A stretch of 64,000 nucleotides of DNA from the NCBI GenBank assembly GCA_011525695.1, contig WYBX01000101.1:1-64000 (forward strand), in the 5' to 3' direction. The notes beneath the pieces were generated by a model, which had not been told where the DNA came from, made no database searches, and worked only from the letters and a program-made list of their open reading frames with translations. Origin of the DNA: Verrucomicrobiia bacterium (lineage in GTDB: Bacteria > Verrucomicrobiota > Verrucomicrobiia > Opitutales > Opitutaceae). The position numbers and the translations under genes are program-made. This document shows positions 1 through 9,033 of this stretch, piece after piece; within the stretch, counting starts at the first letter, position 1; each line of letters begins with the position of its first letter.

Positions 1-113
1 ACTGCCTCCGTCACGAGAGTTTATCGCACTTCCGAGCACGCAACGTCTCGGACCAGAACGCGCACAAACTCGAAGCCCACCTCGCCAGCGCCGTCTTCTA
101 CGCCCACAATTGA
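1..113 (+). CDS. C-terminal end of an unrecognised protein (partial)
   Basis: The frame is open from base 3 to a TGA at 111-113 and gives 36 residues ending in AHKLEAHLASAVFYAHN. The 5' part lies outside the window. The tail is basic and His-rich. I do not recognise the family; a transposase end is possible but nothing here proves it. Being open at the edge is weak evidence on its own. Confidence 0.35.
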   Translation, partial: CLRHESLSHFRARNVSDQNAHKLEAHLASAVFYAHN

Positions 114-676
114 GCCAAACTTCAGGGTCTTGCGAAGCAAGACGCAGAATGGCCCCCGTCATTCCGCATCCCGCTATGCCCGCCACATCGGCAGGGCGGT
201 TTTGACGGGCAATCCAGCGGCACGCCACGGATTTGACGATCATTGCAGGTATTGTCATTTCGTGACCGCCGCCGGATTTCAGTTCGATGCAACGGATCCG
301 TTCATCGAGTCACCGCAACTCCTGCCGCTTTTCGAGCAATAACCCGGTGAATTGCCTCATCGCGGGAGAGACCATCCCGGCTTTTCGCGCGAAGACGTGG
401 GTAACGAGGGGTGGTTTTGTGAACGGAAGCCCCGCTGCGCTGGCGCATGCAGGCCGTTGGCAGAGCAGTGTTGCCATGGGCGAATGCGGAACCGCGGCGT
501 AAGCAAATGCCGCGGAACGCGCGCTATTATTCCCACCGGTTGTCGCGGCCTGGGCCCCATGGCGAACGCTTCGCGTTGGCATTAGGTTGCCCGGTCGAGC
601 GCAGACTGCCTCTGCAAAAACACTCGGCGGCGGCAACCGTGCCTGAGGCGGCCGCCGATCACACAGGCAACTTGCT
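114..676. other. 563-bp stretch without a recognisable gene
   Basis: Several short overlapping open frames occur on both strands, but none has a recognisable domain and none stands out from the background expected of GC-rich DNA. No tRNA, clear terminator or member of the repeat families seen elsewhere was found. It may hold decayed sequence next to the partial frame at the left edge, and it must contain the promoter of the membrane protein that starts at 677. Confidence 0.4.
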
Positions 677-1654
677 ATGAACAGAGATCACCCAACTTTC
701 GGAACGACCGACGAAAGCGTCATCGCGGATCGGCGCTCACCCGCCTGGGGCGCGGTTTTTGCGGGCGCCGTGGCGGGGCTCGCCACGCACATCGTAATCA
801 TGATGCTGCTGACCGCGATTGGCCTCGGCGCCGCGGAGCCGGCGACCGACGACAATCCCGTTGCCACCTTCGGCGTGGGCACGGGCATCGCGTGGACGCT
901 TAGCGCGCTGCTCTCGTTGTGCGTCGGCGGCTGGATAGCCGGCCGCTGCGCCGCGCGCGTGCATAGCGTTTCAGGCGCGGTGCACGGCTTTCTCGTCTGG
1001 TGCGTGGCGACCATCATGGCCTTGCTGCTGGTGACATCCGGCGCGGGCGCCTTGATCGGCGGCGCCGCCCGGGTGGTGGGCCAGGGTCTTTCCGCCGTGG
1101 GTGCCCCGCTCGCAGGAGTGGCGGATATGGCGCAGGAAGCCGTGGCGCAAAACACGGCGGCGATCGAAAGCATGATCGAGGAGGTCGCTGAGAACGAGCA
1201 GGTGCAGAACGCCGCGGGCGGAATTGCCGCCGCACGCCGCGAAATCGGCCAGGCGCTGCGACAGCTCTTCCGGGAAGGAGGCGACTTGCGCGATCCCCAG
1301 GCTCGGAGCGCCACGGTCGAGGCACTGACGAGCGCTGGCATCGCACAAGACGAAGCGAACCGCATGGTGGATGAATGGATCGCGTTCATGCAACAGGCGC
1401 GGGCCCAGTTCGAGGAGGCGAAGGCCGCGGCAGCGGAAACGGCTCGCGAGGTTGCGGACGAGGCTGCGAGCGCGATCGCCAAAGGAGCACTGTGGGGGTT
1501 CATCGGTTTCGTCTTCGGCGCGCTGGCAGCCGCCTTCGGTGGCCGCTGGGGACAACGCTGGGAGTATCATCACACCGAAATCGGTGCAGACGCCTCGCTC
1601 GATCCGACCGCGCGACAGACCCCGGCAGCGACGCACCTCCCGCGGCACGCGTGA
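677..1654 (+). CDS. predicted inner-membrane protein with Ala-rich helical domain
   Basis: The product has 325 residues. Hydrophobic segments lie at about residues 22-52, 66-90, 100-128 and near the C terminus (about 275-296). The middle (about 150-270) is a soluble, Ala/Glu-rich helical stretch, probably coiled. The first part resembles the small hydrophobic domain of proteins often annotated as 'PhnA-like' or YrzE-type membrane proteins, found next to stress genes in soil bacteria; that is a family impression only. The neighbours (small protein, AI-2E exporter, MscS channel, DUF1328) fit an envelope-stress setting. No catalytic motif is visible. The ATG at 677 has only a weak ribosome binding site. 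Confidence 0.75.
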   Translation: MNRDHPTFGTTDESVIADRRSPAWGAVFAGAVAGLATHIVIMMLLTAIGLGAAEPATDDNPVATFGVGTGIAWTLSALLSLCVGGWIAGRCAARVHSVSGAVHGFLVWCVATIMALLLVTSGAGALIGGAARVVGQGLSAVGAPLAGVADMAQEAVAQNTAAIESMIEEVAENEQVQNAAGGIAAARREIGQALRQLFREGGDLRDPQARSATVEALTSAGIAQDEANRMVDEWIAFMQQARAQFEEAKAAAAETAREVADEAASAIAKGALWGFIGFVFGALAAAFGGRWGQRWEYHHTEIGADASLDPTARQTPAATHLPRHA

Positions 1655-1739
1655 ACGTCCTGATATTCACACCTATCGCAGGTCGGCACGCGCGATCTAA
1701 GGAAGCGGAAACAGGAATAGCCACGATGAGGGGGAGGCG

Positions 1740-1958
1740 ATGGGAACCAGCGGAACGTCGAGTTCCAATCAAGGCGAACAGGTGACCCTCTACGTCGAAC
1801 TCGATGCCAACGTCGGCATGCAGGGAGATGAACTCGCGGCGATTCCGGCATCCCGGGTGCAATTCGACAGCAACAACGAGCAATTGAAGTTGCAGCTCGG
1901 GCGGACCGAACTCGTTTCGCAGCTCCGGCAAAGCGGCAGCAGCTCATCCAGTCGATAA
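1740..1958 (+). CDS. small hypothetical protein, 72 aa
   Basis: The ATG follows a strong purine-rich site (GGGGGAGG at about 1730-1737). The protein has Ser-rich ends around a compact core (about residues 15-60) with alternating hydrophobic residues that could form a small beta barrel. I do not recognise it. A good Rho-independent terminator 33 bases after the stop supports a real, separately terminated transcript, possibly together with the upstream membrane protein gene. Confidence 0.6.
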   Translation: MGTSGTSSSNQGEQVTLYVELDANVGMQGDELAAIPASRVQFDSNNEQLKLQLGRTELVSQLRQSGSSSSSR

Positions 1959-1990
1959 ATCCGCCCTTCATCTTCATAGCGGCCGAGTAC

Positions 1991-2022
1991 AGAGCCGGAC
2001 ACAGGTCCGGCTCTTTTCTTTT
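1991..2022 (+). terminator. Rho-independent terminator
   Basis: A perfect 10-bp stem (AGAGCCGGAC at 1991-2000 pairing with GTCCGGCTCT at 2005-2014) has a 4-base loop and is followed by a T-rich run to 2022. It sits just after the 72-aa gene and before the convergent AI-2E family gene. The T-run is only on the plus strand. Confidence 0.85.
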
Positions 2023-2081
2023 CCGAAGCCAAGGTCGCGCGCACCTGCACTCGTCGGCCTGGTCGGGGTTCCTTCCTGCGC

Positions 2082-3158
2082 TCATCCCTCAGGTGCTTTG
2101 GCCCGGGGCGCGCGGTCGTCTTCGATTCCATTTTGGAGGTAGAGATTCCGCACGAGGCACATGGCCACCACGGCCAGCGGGCTGCCGAACAGAATTCCGA
2201 GGAAGCCGAAAAGCAGACTGAAGGAAAGCACGGCCACGAGGCCGTAGGCGGGCGGCAACTCCACTGCCCAGCGCTGCGCCAGGGGCATGATGATACTGCC
2301 TTCGAGCTGTTGCACGACAATGAACACGATGGCCGCGTAGAGCGCCACCTCGGGCCCTTCGGTCAAGGCCACGAGCACGCCGGGCACAAACGCGAGCACG
2401 GGGCCGATGGCTGGGATGAATTCGAGCAGGCCGGCCATGATGCCGAGTCCGAGCGGCAATGGCGCACCGACAATCCAGAGGCCGACGCCGGTGAGGATTC
2501 CGACCGAGCTCATGGAGACGAGCTGCCCCAGCAGCCATTTTCGCAAGGCGTCGCCACTTTCGTTCAAGGCGTGAAGCAGCTTGTTCCGCTGTGCTTGCGG
2601 GAAAAGCCGCACGAAGCCTTCGCGATAGAGGCGGGGATTCATCGCGAGGTAGATGCCCACGAAAAGCATGAGGAACATGTGCCCTATTGTCGTGGCGCTG
2701 ATCGCCAGAAGCTTCGGTGCGTTTTCGAGCCACGATCCGTCCTCCGCCAGCCCCGCTGCGCGTTCGAGGAGAAATCTTCCGGCCTGATTGCTTTCCAGCC
2801 ACTCTCGCACGGCCGCGAACGCGCGGGGCAACCGCTCCGAAAGACCCTGCAATTGCGACGCGATCTGGTGGCCGAAAAGCCAGAACACGCCAGCGCCTGT
2901 GAGCACCAGGCCCAGCGCCACCAGTATCACGGCCCACCGCTCGCCCATTTTGGCACGCTGGATCAAAGGATGCGCGCCGGCCCGGATGATCGTCGCCACG
3001 AGGATCGCTCCAAACGTCAGGAGGAGCACGTCCCGCAACACCCACCCGAGCGCAAACAGCGCGGCAATCGCAAAGACGGCGGCGGCATACGCCGCCACGC
3101 GTCCGAGAGGCATGCCCATGCGTTGGCTGTTTCGCCCGGCACTCATACGGGGTGGCAT
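2082..3158 (-). CDS. AI-2E family transporter (PerM/YdiK-like)
   Basis: This is a polytopic inner-membrane protein of up to 358 residues, the usual length of the AI-2E exporter (PF01594) family. Two N-terminal helices (about 20-65) and a further helix (about 80-105) are followed by a soluble segment (about 110-165). A C-terminal block of helices contains the family-typical GLLEFIPAIGPVLAFVPG stretch near residues 255-272. Members export small molecules or ions; some are Na+/H+ antiporters, and the AI-2 role holds only for a few. The start could also be the in-frame ATG at 3146 or 3122. It runs convergently into the 72-aa gene and divergently from the MscS gene. Confidence 0.88.
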   Translation of the reverse strand: MPPRMSAGRNSQRMGMPLGRVAAYAAAVFAIAALFALGWVLRDVLLLTFGAILVATIIRAGAHPLIQRAKMGERWAVILVALGLVLTGAGVFWLFGHQIASQLQGLSERLPRAFAAVREWLESNQAGRFLLERAAGLAEDGSWLENAPKLLAISATTIGHMFLMLFVGIYLAMNPRLYREGFVRLFPQAQRNKLLHALNESGDALRKWLLGQLVSMSSVGILTGVGLWIVGAPLPLGLGIMAGLLEFIPAIGPVLAFVPGVLVALTEGPEVALYAAIVFIVVQQLEGSIIMPLAQRWAVELPPAYGLVAVLSFSLLFGFLGILFGSPLAVVAMCLVRNLYLQNGIEDDRAPRAKAPEG

Positions 3159-3296
3159 TTACAGTTCGCCCGGCCAGCGACTGGTTCCGCCTCATCCTCC
3201 GGAAGCCACGCAGCTTCGGAACGGAGCGCCCGAACTGCTGACAGAAGGCCCGTGGCGATCCGGGCCGTCTTGCGTGGCCCGAAAGCCGCTGGACCG

Positions 3297-4601
3297 ATGC
3301 CCCTGTCTTTCCGTTTATTGGTTCTGCTGCTGATGGTGTGCCTGCATGGCGGACTCATGCACGCGCAGGAAGGCACCGTGGCGGTTCGAAGCGGTGGCCG
3401 CCCGATTTTTCGGGTCGGAGACCTGCCAGAGCTGCCGGCCGCCGAACGCGCCCGGCGGATCGAGCGGCGCATCACCGCGCTCCTTTCGCGCGCGGATCAA
3501 AACATCGCCGGAGAACTGGAGATCGTGTCCGGGACCGGGAACACCCGCGCCGTCACGCTCGATGGATTGACCGTTGCCACCGTCCACGCCTCTGACGCCG
3601 AGGAGCAGATGACCGATCTCGACGAACTCGCCCGCCAGTGGGCGGCCGCGATCGAACGGGAATGGGTTCGTGCTCGTCGTGAGCGTTCCGCGCTCAGCCG
3701 CCTGGGCGATGAAATCACCGCATCCATTCGCGGCGCCTTTTCGCGTCTGCAGGAGTCGTCGATCCGGGTGGTGCCCAGCGTGCTCGCGGCGGTGCTGGTG
3801 CTGCTCCTCTTCTGGCTGCTCGCGCGATCGGTGCGCCTGGGGATGCGGCTGCTGTTCCGCCAATTCGTCCGCGATCTGACGGTCGAGAACCTCATCAAGC
3901 AAATTGCCTACTACTCCGTGTGGATGGTCGGCTTGCTCGTCGCCGCCGGGGCGGTCGGTTTCGAACCCGCCGCCGTGGTGACCGGCCTTGGTCTGACGAG
4001 CCTCGCGCTGGGTTTCGCGCTGAAGGACATCCTTTCGAACTTCGTCAGCGGCCTGCTGATTCTGCTCATGCGACCATTCGAGCTGGGAGATCAGATCGTG
4101 GTGGGCAACACGGAAGGCGCGGTGGAAAAGGTGGATCTGAGAGCGACGCATATTCGCGCGTACGACGGGCGGCTTGCCCTGGTGCCCAACTCCGAAGTGT
4201 TCACGTCCCGCGTCATCAACAACACCGCAGCGCCCCTCCGCCGCGGCGCCGTGCGCCTGGCGGTGGGACACCCGCGCGATCTCGCGGCACTCGCTGAAGT
4301 CATCCGCCGGTCAGCCCACGAGGCGGTCGGCATCGAAGCGCATCCGCCCGTCACGCTGGTGCTCGCCGAACTCGCGAAGGACGACGTGGTGCTTGAAGTC
4401 AGATACTGGACCGACTCCCGTCGTTCGGATTTCGTCGCCGCAACCTCGTCCGTGCTCCAGGGCGTCTATCGCGCGCTGAGTTCCCAAGGGATCTATCCCA
4501 CCACGCCGAACGTTCGCATCCTGGTGCCGGGCGCCGATCCCCGCTGGCGGGAGATTCTTCGGCCGGCCAAACCGGGCGGGCAACGCACGCCGGAGGAGTG
4601 A
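3297..4601 (+). CDS. MscS-family small-conductance mechanosensitive channel with periplasmic domain
   Basis: This channel would release solutes on hypo-osmotic shock. The chosen start (ATG at 3297) opens with a signal-like sequence (residues 1-24). A periplasmic domain follows (about 25-150), then membrane helices at about 158-178 and 203-224, and the pore helix TM3 at about 226-262 with LALGFALKDILSNFVSG. The MscS beta domain carries VPNSEVF (296-302). At 434 residues it is longer than E. coli MscS (286) because of the N-terminal domain, like YnaI- or MscK-type relatives. The frame stays open far upstream, but that part only mirrors the antisense AI-2E gene. Confidence 0.9.
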   Translation: MPLSFRLLVLLLMVCLHGGLMHAQEGTVAVRSGGRPIFRVGDLPELPAAERARRIERRITALLSRADQNIAGELEIVSGTGNTRAVTLDGLTVATVHASDAEEQMTDLDELARQWAAAIEREWVRARRERSALSRLGDEITASIRGAFSRLQESSIRVVPSVLAAVLVLLLFWLLARSVRLGMRLLFRQFVRDLTVENLIKQIAYYSVWMVGLLVAAGAVGFEPAAVVTGLGLTSLALGFALKDILSNFVSGLLILLMRPFELGDQIVVGNTEGAVEKVDLRATHIRAYDGRLALVPNSEVFTSRVINNTAAPLRRGAVRLAVGHPRDLAALAEVIRRSAHEAVGIEAHPPVTLVLAELAKDDVVLEVRYWTDSRRSDFVAATSSVLQGVYRALSSQGIYPTTPNVRILVPGADPRWREILRPAKPGGQRTPEE

Positions 4602-4626
4602 CGGCCAGTCGCACCAAACTTCCGCC

Positions 4627-5754
4627 ATGGCAGCGATCAAAATCATCCTCGGCGTTTTCAGCGTGCTGGTGATCGTCCAGACCGTGTTCTCGTTTTTGAA
4701 AACGAGAGCATGGTGGGTCCGCATCTTCGATTTCCCCCGCGCGCAAATCGCCGCGGCGAGCGTCCTGCTGCTCGCGCTCTTCGGCGCAGCCAATTTCGGA
4801 CTGGAGCGGGCGGGCACGTGGGAGTGGATCCTGTTTGTCCTGCTGGCGGCATCGGTGATCGTTCAAGCGCGCCAGATGCTGCCCTACACGCATGTCTGGC
4901 GGCCCGACGTGCAATCGGTCTCGGGGCCGGTGGACCCGAAGCGTCGACTGCGCCTCGTCATTTCGAACGTGCGGATGGAGAATCGTGATTTCGCCCGCTG
5001 GCGCGAAACGGTGCTCCGAGCAAAGCCGGACGTGGTGGTGGCCGTCGAGACGGACCGTCGTTGGGACGAGGAACTGCGCTCGCTGGAGACCGACTTTCCG
5101 CATTCGGTGCGCCGCCCGCAGGACAACACCTATGGCATGATCGTCTGCTCCCGGCTGCCGTTGTCGCGGACGAAAATCAAGTTTCTCGTCGAGCGCAACG
5201 TCCCCAGCGTCTTCACGGTGGTCGAACTGCCCGACGGGGGACACGTGCGCCTGGTCGTGTTGCACCCGCGGCCACCGCGGCCGGATATCCGGCAGGATTC
5301 CGATTTGCGGGATGCGGAACTCGTCAAGGCGGCGGAGGTGGTCCGGCGATTCGGTTCGCCGCTGATCGTCGCCGGCGATCTGAACGACGTCGCGTGGAGC
5401 CATACGAGCCGGCTGTTTCTGCGGCTCGCCGGACTGCTGGACCCGCGGGTCGGGCGCGGCCGGTTCTCCACTTATCACGCCGACCATCGATTCCTGCGGT
5501 ATCCGCTGGACCACGTTTTCGTGTCGCCGCAGTTCGAGTTGGTGCAGATCAGGCGGCTCGAGCACGTCGGCAGCGATCATTTTCCCATTCTCCTCGAGGT
5601 GGCGCTGCGAGGAGAGTCTTCGGACAGTGCCGAGCCGGAGGCGCTGAGCGAAGACGACGAAGATGACGCGATCGACGCGGTGCAGGATGCCCGGGAGAGG
5701 AAAGAAAACGAGAGCGCCCGCGAGCGCAGGGAACGGCAGGCAGCCGACTCCTGA
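4627..5754 (+). CDS. membrane-anchored endonuclease/exonuclease/phosphatase-family protein
   Basis: Three N-terminal hydrophobic segments (about residues 5-25, 40-58, 66-82) anchor a C-terminal EEP domain (about 107-330). Its metal and catalytic residues are visible: Asn114, Glu141, His213, Asp251/Asn253 in AGDLND, Asp295-His296 and the terminal SDH at 316-318. The layout is that of YafD/YbhP-type predicted phosphodiesterases, whose substrate (nucleic acid or phospholipid) is unknown. The tail (about 330-375) is highly charged and probably disordered. It starts 25 bases after the MscS gene and is probably co-transcribed with it. Confidence 0.85.
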   Translation: MAAIKIILGVFSVLVIVQTVFSFLKTRAWWVRIFDFPRAQIAAASVLLLALFGAANFGLERAGTWEWILFVLLAASVIVQARQMLPYTHVWRPDVQSVSGPVDPKRRLRLVISNVRMENRDFARWRETVLRAKPDVVVAVETDRRWDEELRSLETDFPHSVRRPQDNTYGMIVCSRLPLSRTKIKFLVERNVPSVFTVVELPDGGHVRLVVLHPRPPRPDIRQDSDLRDAELVKAAEVVRRFGSPLIVAGDLNDVAWSHTSRLFLRLAGLLDPRVGRGRFSTYHADHRFLRYPLDHVFVSPQFELVQIRRLEHVGSDHFPILLEVALRGESSDSAEPEALSEDDEDDAIDAVQDARERKENESARERRERQAADS

Positions 5755-5889
5755 GCGCGGCGACACCGCCGCGCGTCCGACACGTCAGTCGTTGGCCGCG
5801 GGCAGGCTCCCGCCCATTTCTAACTGAAAGGTCAGGCAACCGGAACGGCGTGGCGATGACTGTGGAGATTGAAAACGGAGGACTCATCT

Positions 5890-6063
5890 ATGCTAACTTG
5901 GGCAATTATTTTTGGTGTCGTGGCGCTGATCGCAGCCGTGCTGGGGTTCGGTGGGATAGCCGGTGCCGCTGCCGGCATCGCGAAATTTCTGTTCTTCCTG
6001 TTCCTGATCGGCTGCGCGGTCTTTGTCGTGCTCGCGATCATGGCGGGCAACGCTGTGACCTGA
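5890..6063 (+). CDS. DUF1328 (YtjA/UPF0391) small membrane protein
   Basis: The protein has 57 residues, two hydrophobic helices and a Gly-rich link (VLGFGGIAGAAAGIAK), which is the usual size and pattern of the DUF1328 family. These proteins are common in stress-related clusters of soil bacteria but have no defined function. The ATG at 5890 is preferred over an in-frame ATG 21 bases upstream because GGAGGA (5878-5883) is placed 7 bases before it. Confidence 0.88.
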   Translation: MLTWAIIFGVVALIAAVLGFGGIAGAAAGIAKFLFFLFLIGCAVFVVLAIMAGNAVT

Positions 6064-6169
6064 CGCCGGGACAAGGGCGTGCAGCGTCCGCGGTCCGGCG
6101 ACCTGCCGGGATGTCGTGGTCCGCACGATTTCCCAGGCGTGCAGCACGCCCAGGCGAACGGCCCGGAGC

Positions 6170-6241
6170 GCGCACACCATGGCGGACCCTAGCGCGCACA
6201 CCATGGCAGACCCTAGCGCGCACACCATGAAAGACCCTATT
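6170..6241 (+). repeat. 24-bp tandem repeat, three copies
   Basis: Three direct copies of a 24-bp unit (GCGCACACCATGGCRGACCC plus AGC or ATT) lie at 6170-6193, 6194-6217 and 6218-6241. Each carries an ATG in frame with the response regulator that follows. Because 24 is a multiple of three, copy-number change would keep the frame. Confidence 0.9.
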
Positions 6242-6280
6242 GCATCGCGTGGAGCGCTGCGGAAGCGTAACGGGCCGCAC

Positions 6281-6850
6281 ATGAAAACGAAACGTCATCG
6301 CATCCTGCTCGTAGACGATGACGCCGACGAGCGCTTCCTTACCTCCAGAGCCTTGCGGAAGGTCCTCGCAAACGGCTCGACATTAAACGAGGTGAACAGC
6401 GGAGACGAGGCGATCGCCTATATGATCGGCGAGGATAAATTCGCCGACCGAAAGAATTTCCCGTTTCCCAGTCTCGTCATCACCGACCTCAACATGGATC
6501 ACGGGGATGGCTTCGATGTTCTGGAGTTCATGCAGGGCAATCCGGCGTGGAGCGTCCTGCCCCGCATCATTTATTCGTCATCGGACGACGATGACGACGT
6601 CAGAACGTCATTCCTGCTGGGCGCAAGCGCATATCATAAAAAAGCGACGAATGGTGAGAAGGTGGAAAAATTGCTGTGCGAAATCCTGGCGTATTGGTCC
6701 ACGTCGCACGTTCCGCCGGTCGACGAAACGGGGCGCGTGCTGACGACGAACAGCTATGGCCGGCGCGGTGAACGCTATCCGCAACCCAAAGGCGGCAACG
6801 TGATGAAGCGGCCAGGGGCCGACCGTAGTGACCGCCCTCCGCGGCCGTGA
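6281..6850 (+). CDS. response regulator, Rcp1-like single receiver with long tail
   Basis: A receiver domain fills residues 5-145 of 189. Phospho-acceptor Asp69 sits in ITDLNMD, the acidic pocket is VDDD (11-14), and the conserved Lys is at 120-121. A run of aspartates (SDDDDD, 101-106) follows the conserved Ser/Thr position, which is unusual. There is no output domain; the last 45 residues are basic, Pro-rich and probably disordered. Single-domain regulators of this type usually serve phytochrome-like or other HisKA kinases, but no kinase adjoins it. The frame extends upstream through the 24-bp repeats, so the start could be at 6179, 6203 or 6227; 6281 fits the domain boundary best. Confidence 0.85.
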   Translation: MKTKRHRILLVDDDADERFLTSRALRKVLANGSTLNEVNSGDEAIAYMIGEDKFADRKNFPFPSLVITDLNMDHGDGFDVLEFMQGNPAWSVLPRIIYSSSDDDDDVRTSFLLGASAYHKKATNGEKVEKLLCEILAYWSTSHVPPVDETGRVLTTNSYGRRGERYPQPKGGNVMKRPGADRSDRPPRP

Positions 6851-6900
6851 TCATGGTTTGGGGTATCGCGTGATCACGCGCACGTCACCTGGAGACCAGA

Positions 6901-8121
6901 TCAATTTACAGCACCCTTTCGCTGGCCTCTCGGGATCCACGCCGCGGCGAATGCCGTCAGAGTGGCAAAAGTGGCGCCGGCAATGAATGTCGTTTGCGGT
7001 CCCAGGTTCGCCCAAAGGGCGCCCGCCACGAGGCTCGCGACGAACAGCATCGCACCGCGGACAAGATTGATCACTCCGAATGCCGTCCCCCGCAGCTCAG
7101 CGGGCGCGTAGTCGGCGACCAGCGCATTAAGCAATCCTTCCGTCATTCCCATGTGCAGGCCCCACCCGGCGACACCGATGAAGATCACGATGGGGCCCTG
7201 GCCGAATGCCAGGATTACGTCCGCCGCCACCATCACGATGCACCCAAGCACCAACATGCGATGACGTGGCATCCGGTCCGACAGCGCACCTGCCGGGTAC
7301 GCCGACAGCACGTAAGCGAGGTTCATTGCCACCAGCGCAAGCGGGGCATACGCGTCACGAAGGCCGATTGACTGGACGCGCAAGACCAGAAACGCCTCCG
7401 AGAATCGGGTGAGGGTGAACAGCGCCAGGATCACCACCAGCCACCAGAACGACGGCGGAAATCTCCGCCAGTGAAAGCCGGCGAGCGGGCTCCCTTTCGC
7501 AGCCTTGGGCCGCGTGTCCGCGGGCTCATGGACTGCAAACATCAGGATCCCAACCGCGACGATTGCCGGCACCGTCGCGATCCAGAATACGACCCGCGCG
7601 CGGTCAACGAACCAAACCATGAACCCCATGGCGAGCAACGGGCCGACGAAGGCACCTGCCGTATCGAGGGTCTGACGCAGTCCAAAGGCAGCGCCGCGAA
7701 GTTCCGGCGGGGTCAGATCGGCAACAAGCGCATCGCGTGGCGCACCGCGAATGCCTTTTCCGATCCGATCGATGAAGCGTGCCGTGAAGACGGTCACGAC
7801 ACTCTCCGCGAGCGGGAACAATGGCTTGGTGGCGGCCGCCATGCCGTATCCGAGAAGGGCCAGCGGCTTCCGGCGACCGATCCGGTCGGACCAGACACCC
7901 GAAAATAGTTTTGTGATCGCGGCCGTGCTTTCGGCGATGCCCTCGATCAGGCCGAGCGCCGCGGCGCTGACTCCCAGGGTTCCCACCAGGAAGACTGGGA
8001 GCAGGCCGTGGATCATCTCAGACGAGATGTCCATGAACAGGCTCACAAGGCCGAGCGCCCAGACGCCGGCAGCCAGACGCTTTCGGGGCGCTTGCGTGCG
8101 GGATTTCTCAGGGAGAGGCAT
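6901..8121 (-). CDS. MFS transporter
   Basis: This 406-residue protein has 12 predicted membrane helices. The MFS motif between helices 2 and 3 is visible as GVWSDRIGRRKP (about residues 76-87), with a matching GALSDRMPRHR in the second half. RIGKGIRGAPRDALVAD after helix 4 is typical of the subgroup often annotated as multidrug or fosmidomycin-resistance-like efflux carriers. The substrate cannot be told from sequence. It stands alone: the next gene upstream on the same strand ends at a strong terminator, so its promoter should lie within 8122-8321. Confidence 0.88.
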   Translation of the reverse strand: MPLPEKSRTQAPRKRLAAGVWALGLVSLFMDISSEMIHGLLPVFLVGTLGVSAAALGLIEGIAESTAAITKLFSGVWSDRIGRRKPLALLGYGMAAATKPLFPLAESVVTVFTARFIDRIGKGIRGAPRDALVADLTPPELRGAAFGLRQTLDTAGAFVGPLLAMGFMVWFVDRARVVFWIATVPAIVAVGILMFAVHEPADTRPKAAKGSPLAGFHWRRFPPSFWWLVVILALFTLTRFSEAFLVLRVQSIGLRDAYAPLALVAMNLAYVLSAYPAGALSDRMPRHRMLVLGCIVMVAADVILAFGQGPIVIFIGVAGWGLHMGMTEGLLNALVADYAPAELRGTAFGVINLVRGAMLFVASLVAGALWANLGPQTTFIAGATFATLTAFAAAWIPRGQRKGAVN

Positions 8122-8321
8122 GACGGCCGACGGCAGTGTCGGATCCAGCGTGGCCGACGCAACAATCCCGGTTGAGGTTCAATCTCGTCGGCTGAGCCGG
8201 AGCATCGCCGTGAATATATCCATCCGTGTTCGGACGGCAACGGCCGGATCGGCCGGGCAGTGCGTTACCAACGTGCGATTTTCAGCGTCGCCTGACCCCG
8301 TCTCATCCCTGCTCACATGTC

Positions 8322-8351
8322 AAAAAAAGCGAAGCGCCGAAGCGCTTCGCT
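8322..8351 (-). terminator. Rho-independent terminator with UUCG loop
   Basis: Read on the minus strand, a perfect 10-bp stem (AGCGAAGCGC/GCGCTTCGCT, 8328-8351) is closed by the very stable TTCG tetraloop and followed by seven Ts (8322-8328). It ends the RRM-protein transcript 27 bases after its stop codon. Confidence 0.93.
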
Positions 8352-8377
8352 CGAAAATACGGGTTCGCGGACCCGGC

Positions 8378-8710
8378 TCAGTAGCGGCTGTTGCCGCGAG
8401 CCTGAAAGCTGCCGGCGCGGCGGTTGGGGCTGCTGTAGCTGCGCCCGCCGCCACCGACTTCTTCCTTCGGCTTCGCCTCGTTGACGGTCAGCTGCCGACC
8501 GTCGAGGTCGGCGCCGTTCATCTTTTCCGCGGCGAGTTTCGACTCGGTGTCGGTGCTGAACGTCACGAACGCGAAGCCGCGCGGGCGGCCGGTCTCGCGA
8601 TCGTTGGCGATGTAGACATCGGTCACGGAACCGAATTGACCGAAGGCGTCACGCAGCTCGGCCTCGGTGGTTTTGAACGACATGTTTCCAACGTAGAGTT
8701 TGGAATTCAT
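8378..8710 (-). CDS. RNA-recognition-motif (RRM) RNA-binding protein
   Basis: One RRM covers residues 3-80. RNP2 is KLYVGNM (4-10) and RNP1 is RGFAFVTF (44-51), both with the aromatic residues that stack on RNA bases. The tail (86-110) is Gly/Arg/Ser-rich, as in the cyanobacterial Rbp proteins and glycine-rich cold-inducible RNA-binding proteins. At 110 residues it has the family's usual length. The ATG at 8710 starts the domain correctly; a longer in-frame start at 8806 adds 32 unrelated residues. It is monocistronic, with its own strong terminator. Cold or stress control is likely by analogy. Confidence 0.93.
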   Translation of the reverse strand: MNSKLYVGNMSFKTTEAELRDAFGQFGSVTDVYIANDRETGRPRGFAFVTFSTDTESKLAAEKMNGADLDGRQLTVNEAKPKEEVGGGGRSYSSPNRRAGSFQARGNSRY

Positions 8711-9033
8711 TAGTGATGATTTTCGTAGCTTTCGTCTGCTGTCAGCGTGTTCCCGGAAATCGGGTTTCGAATCATCACTGAACCTGAAGCTCACCTGAGG
8801 ACCCACCTGCCACTGTCATCTAACGGTAATTACGACCCGCCACCCTCACGCCTCTGGCTTGGAACGCAAGGAGCATCGTCGGTTTTCGTGACGATTGTGG
8901 CGGCGGCGCATCTCCGCGGCTGGCACCGGAGAATTCGCACTCACGCGCGCGCTCTTCGCGCGGACACTCTCGCGGCCCCCCGGCGTGGGGCTGCCCCGGC
9001 GCGGCCGCGCCGGAGCCGCAGGGCCGCGAGCAA
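8711..9033 (-). other. 323-bp gap: leader of the RRM gene and end of the signalling operon
   Basis: No gene is supported here. The gap must hold the promoter and 5' leader of the RRM gene. It also contains an 18-bp perfect GC palindrome (CCGGCGCGGCCGCGCCGG, 8996-9013) about 20 bases past the response-regulator stop at 9034. That could act as a transcription barrier for the operon, although no T-run follows it. Confidence 0.5.

Noticed and set aside
688..1503. Long antisense frame over the membrane protein gene
   Set aside because: It has the Ser/Ala/Arg-rich composition of a shadow frame in GC-rich DNA and no domain.
2133..3296. 388-codon upstream extension of the MscS frame
   Set aside because: It is antisense to the AI-2E gene, with His/Glu/Arg-rich shadow composition. 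The signal sequence begins at 3297.
8711..8806. N-terminal extension of the RRM protein from 8806
   Set aside because: The 32 added residues do not resemble any RRM protein and fall in the leader; ATG 8710 matches the family start.
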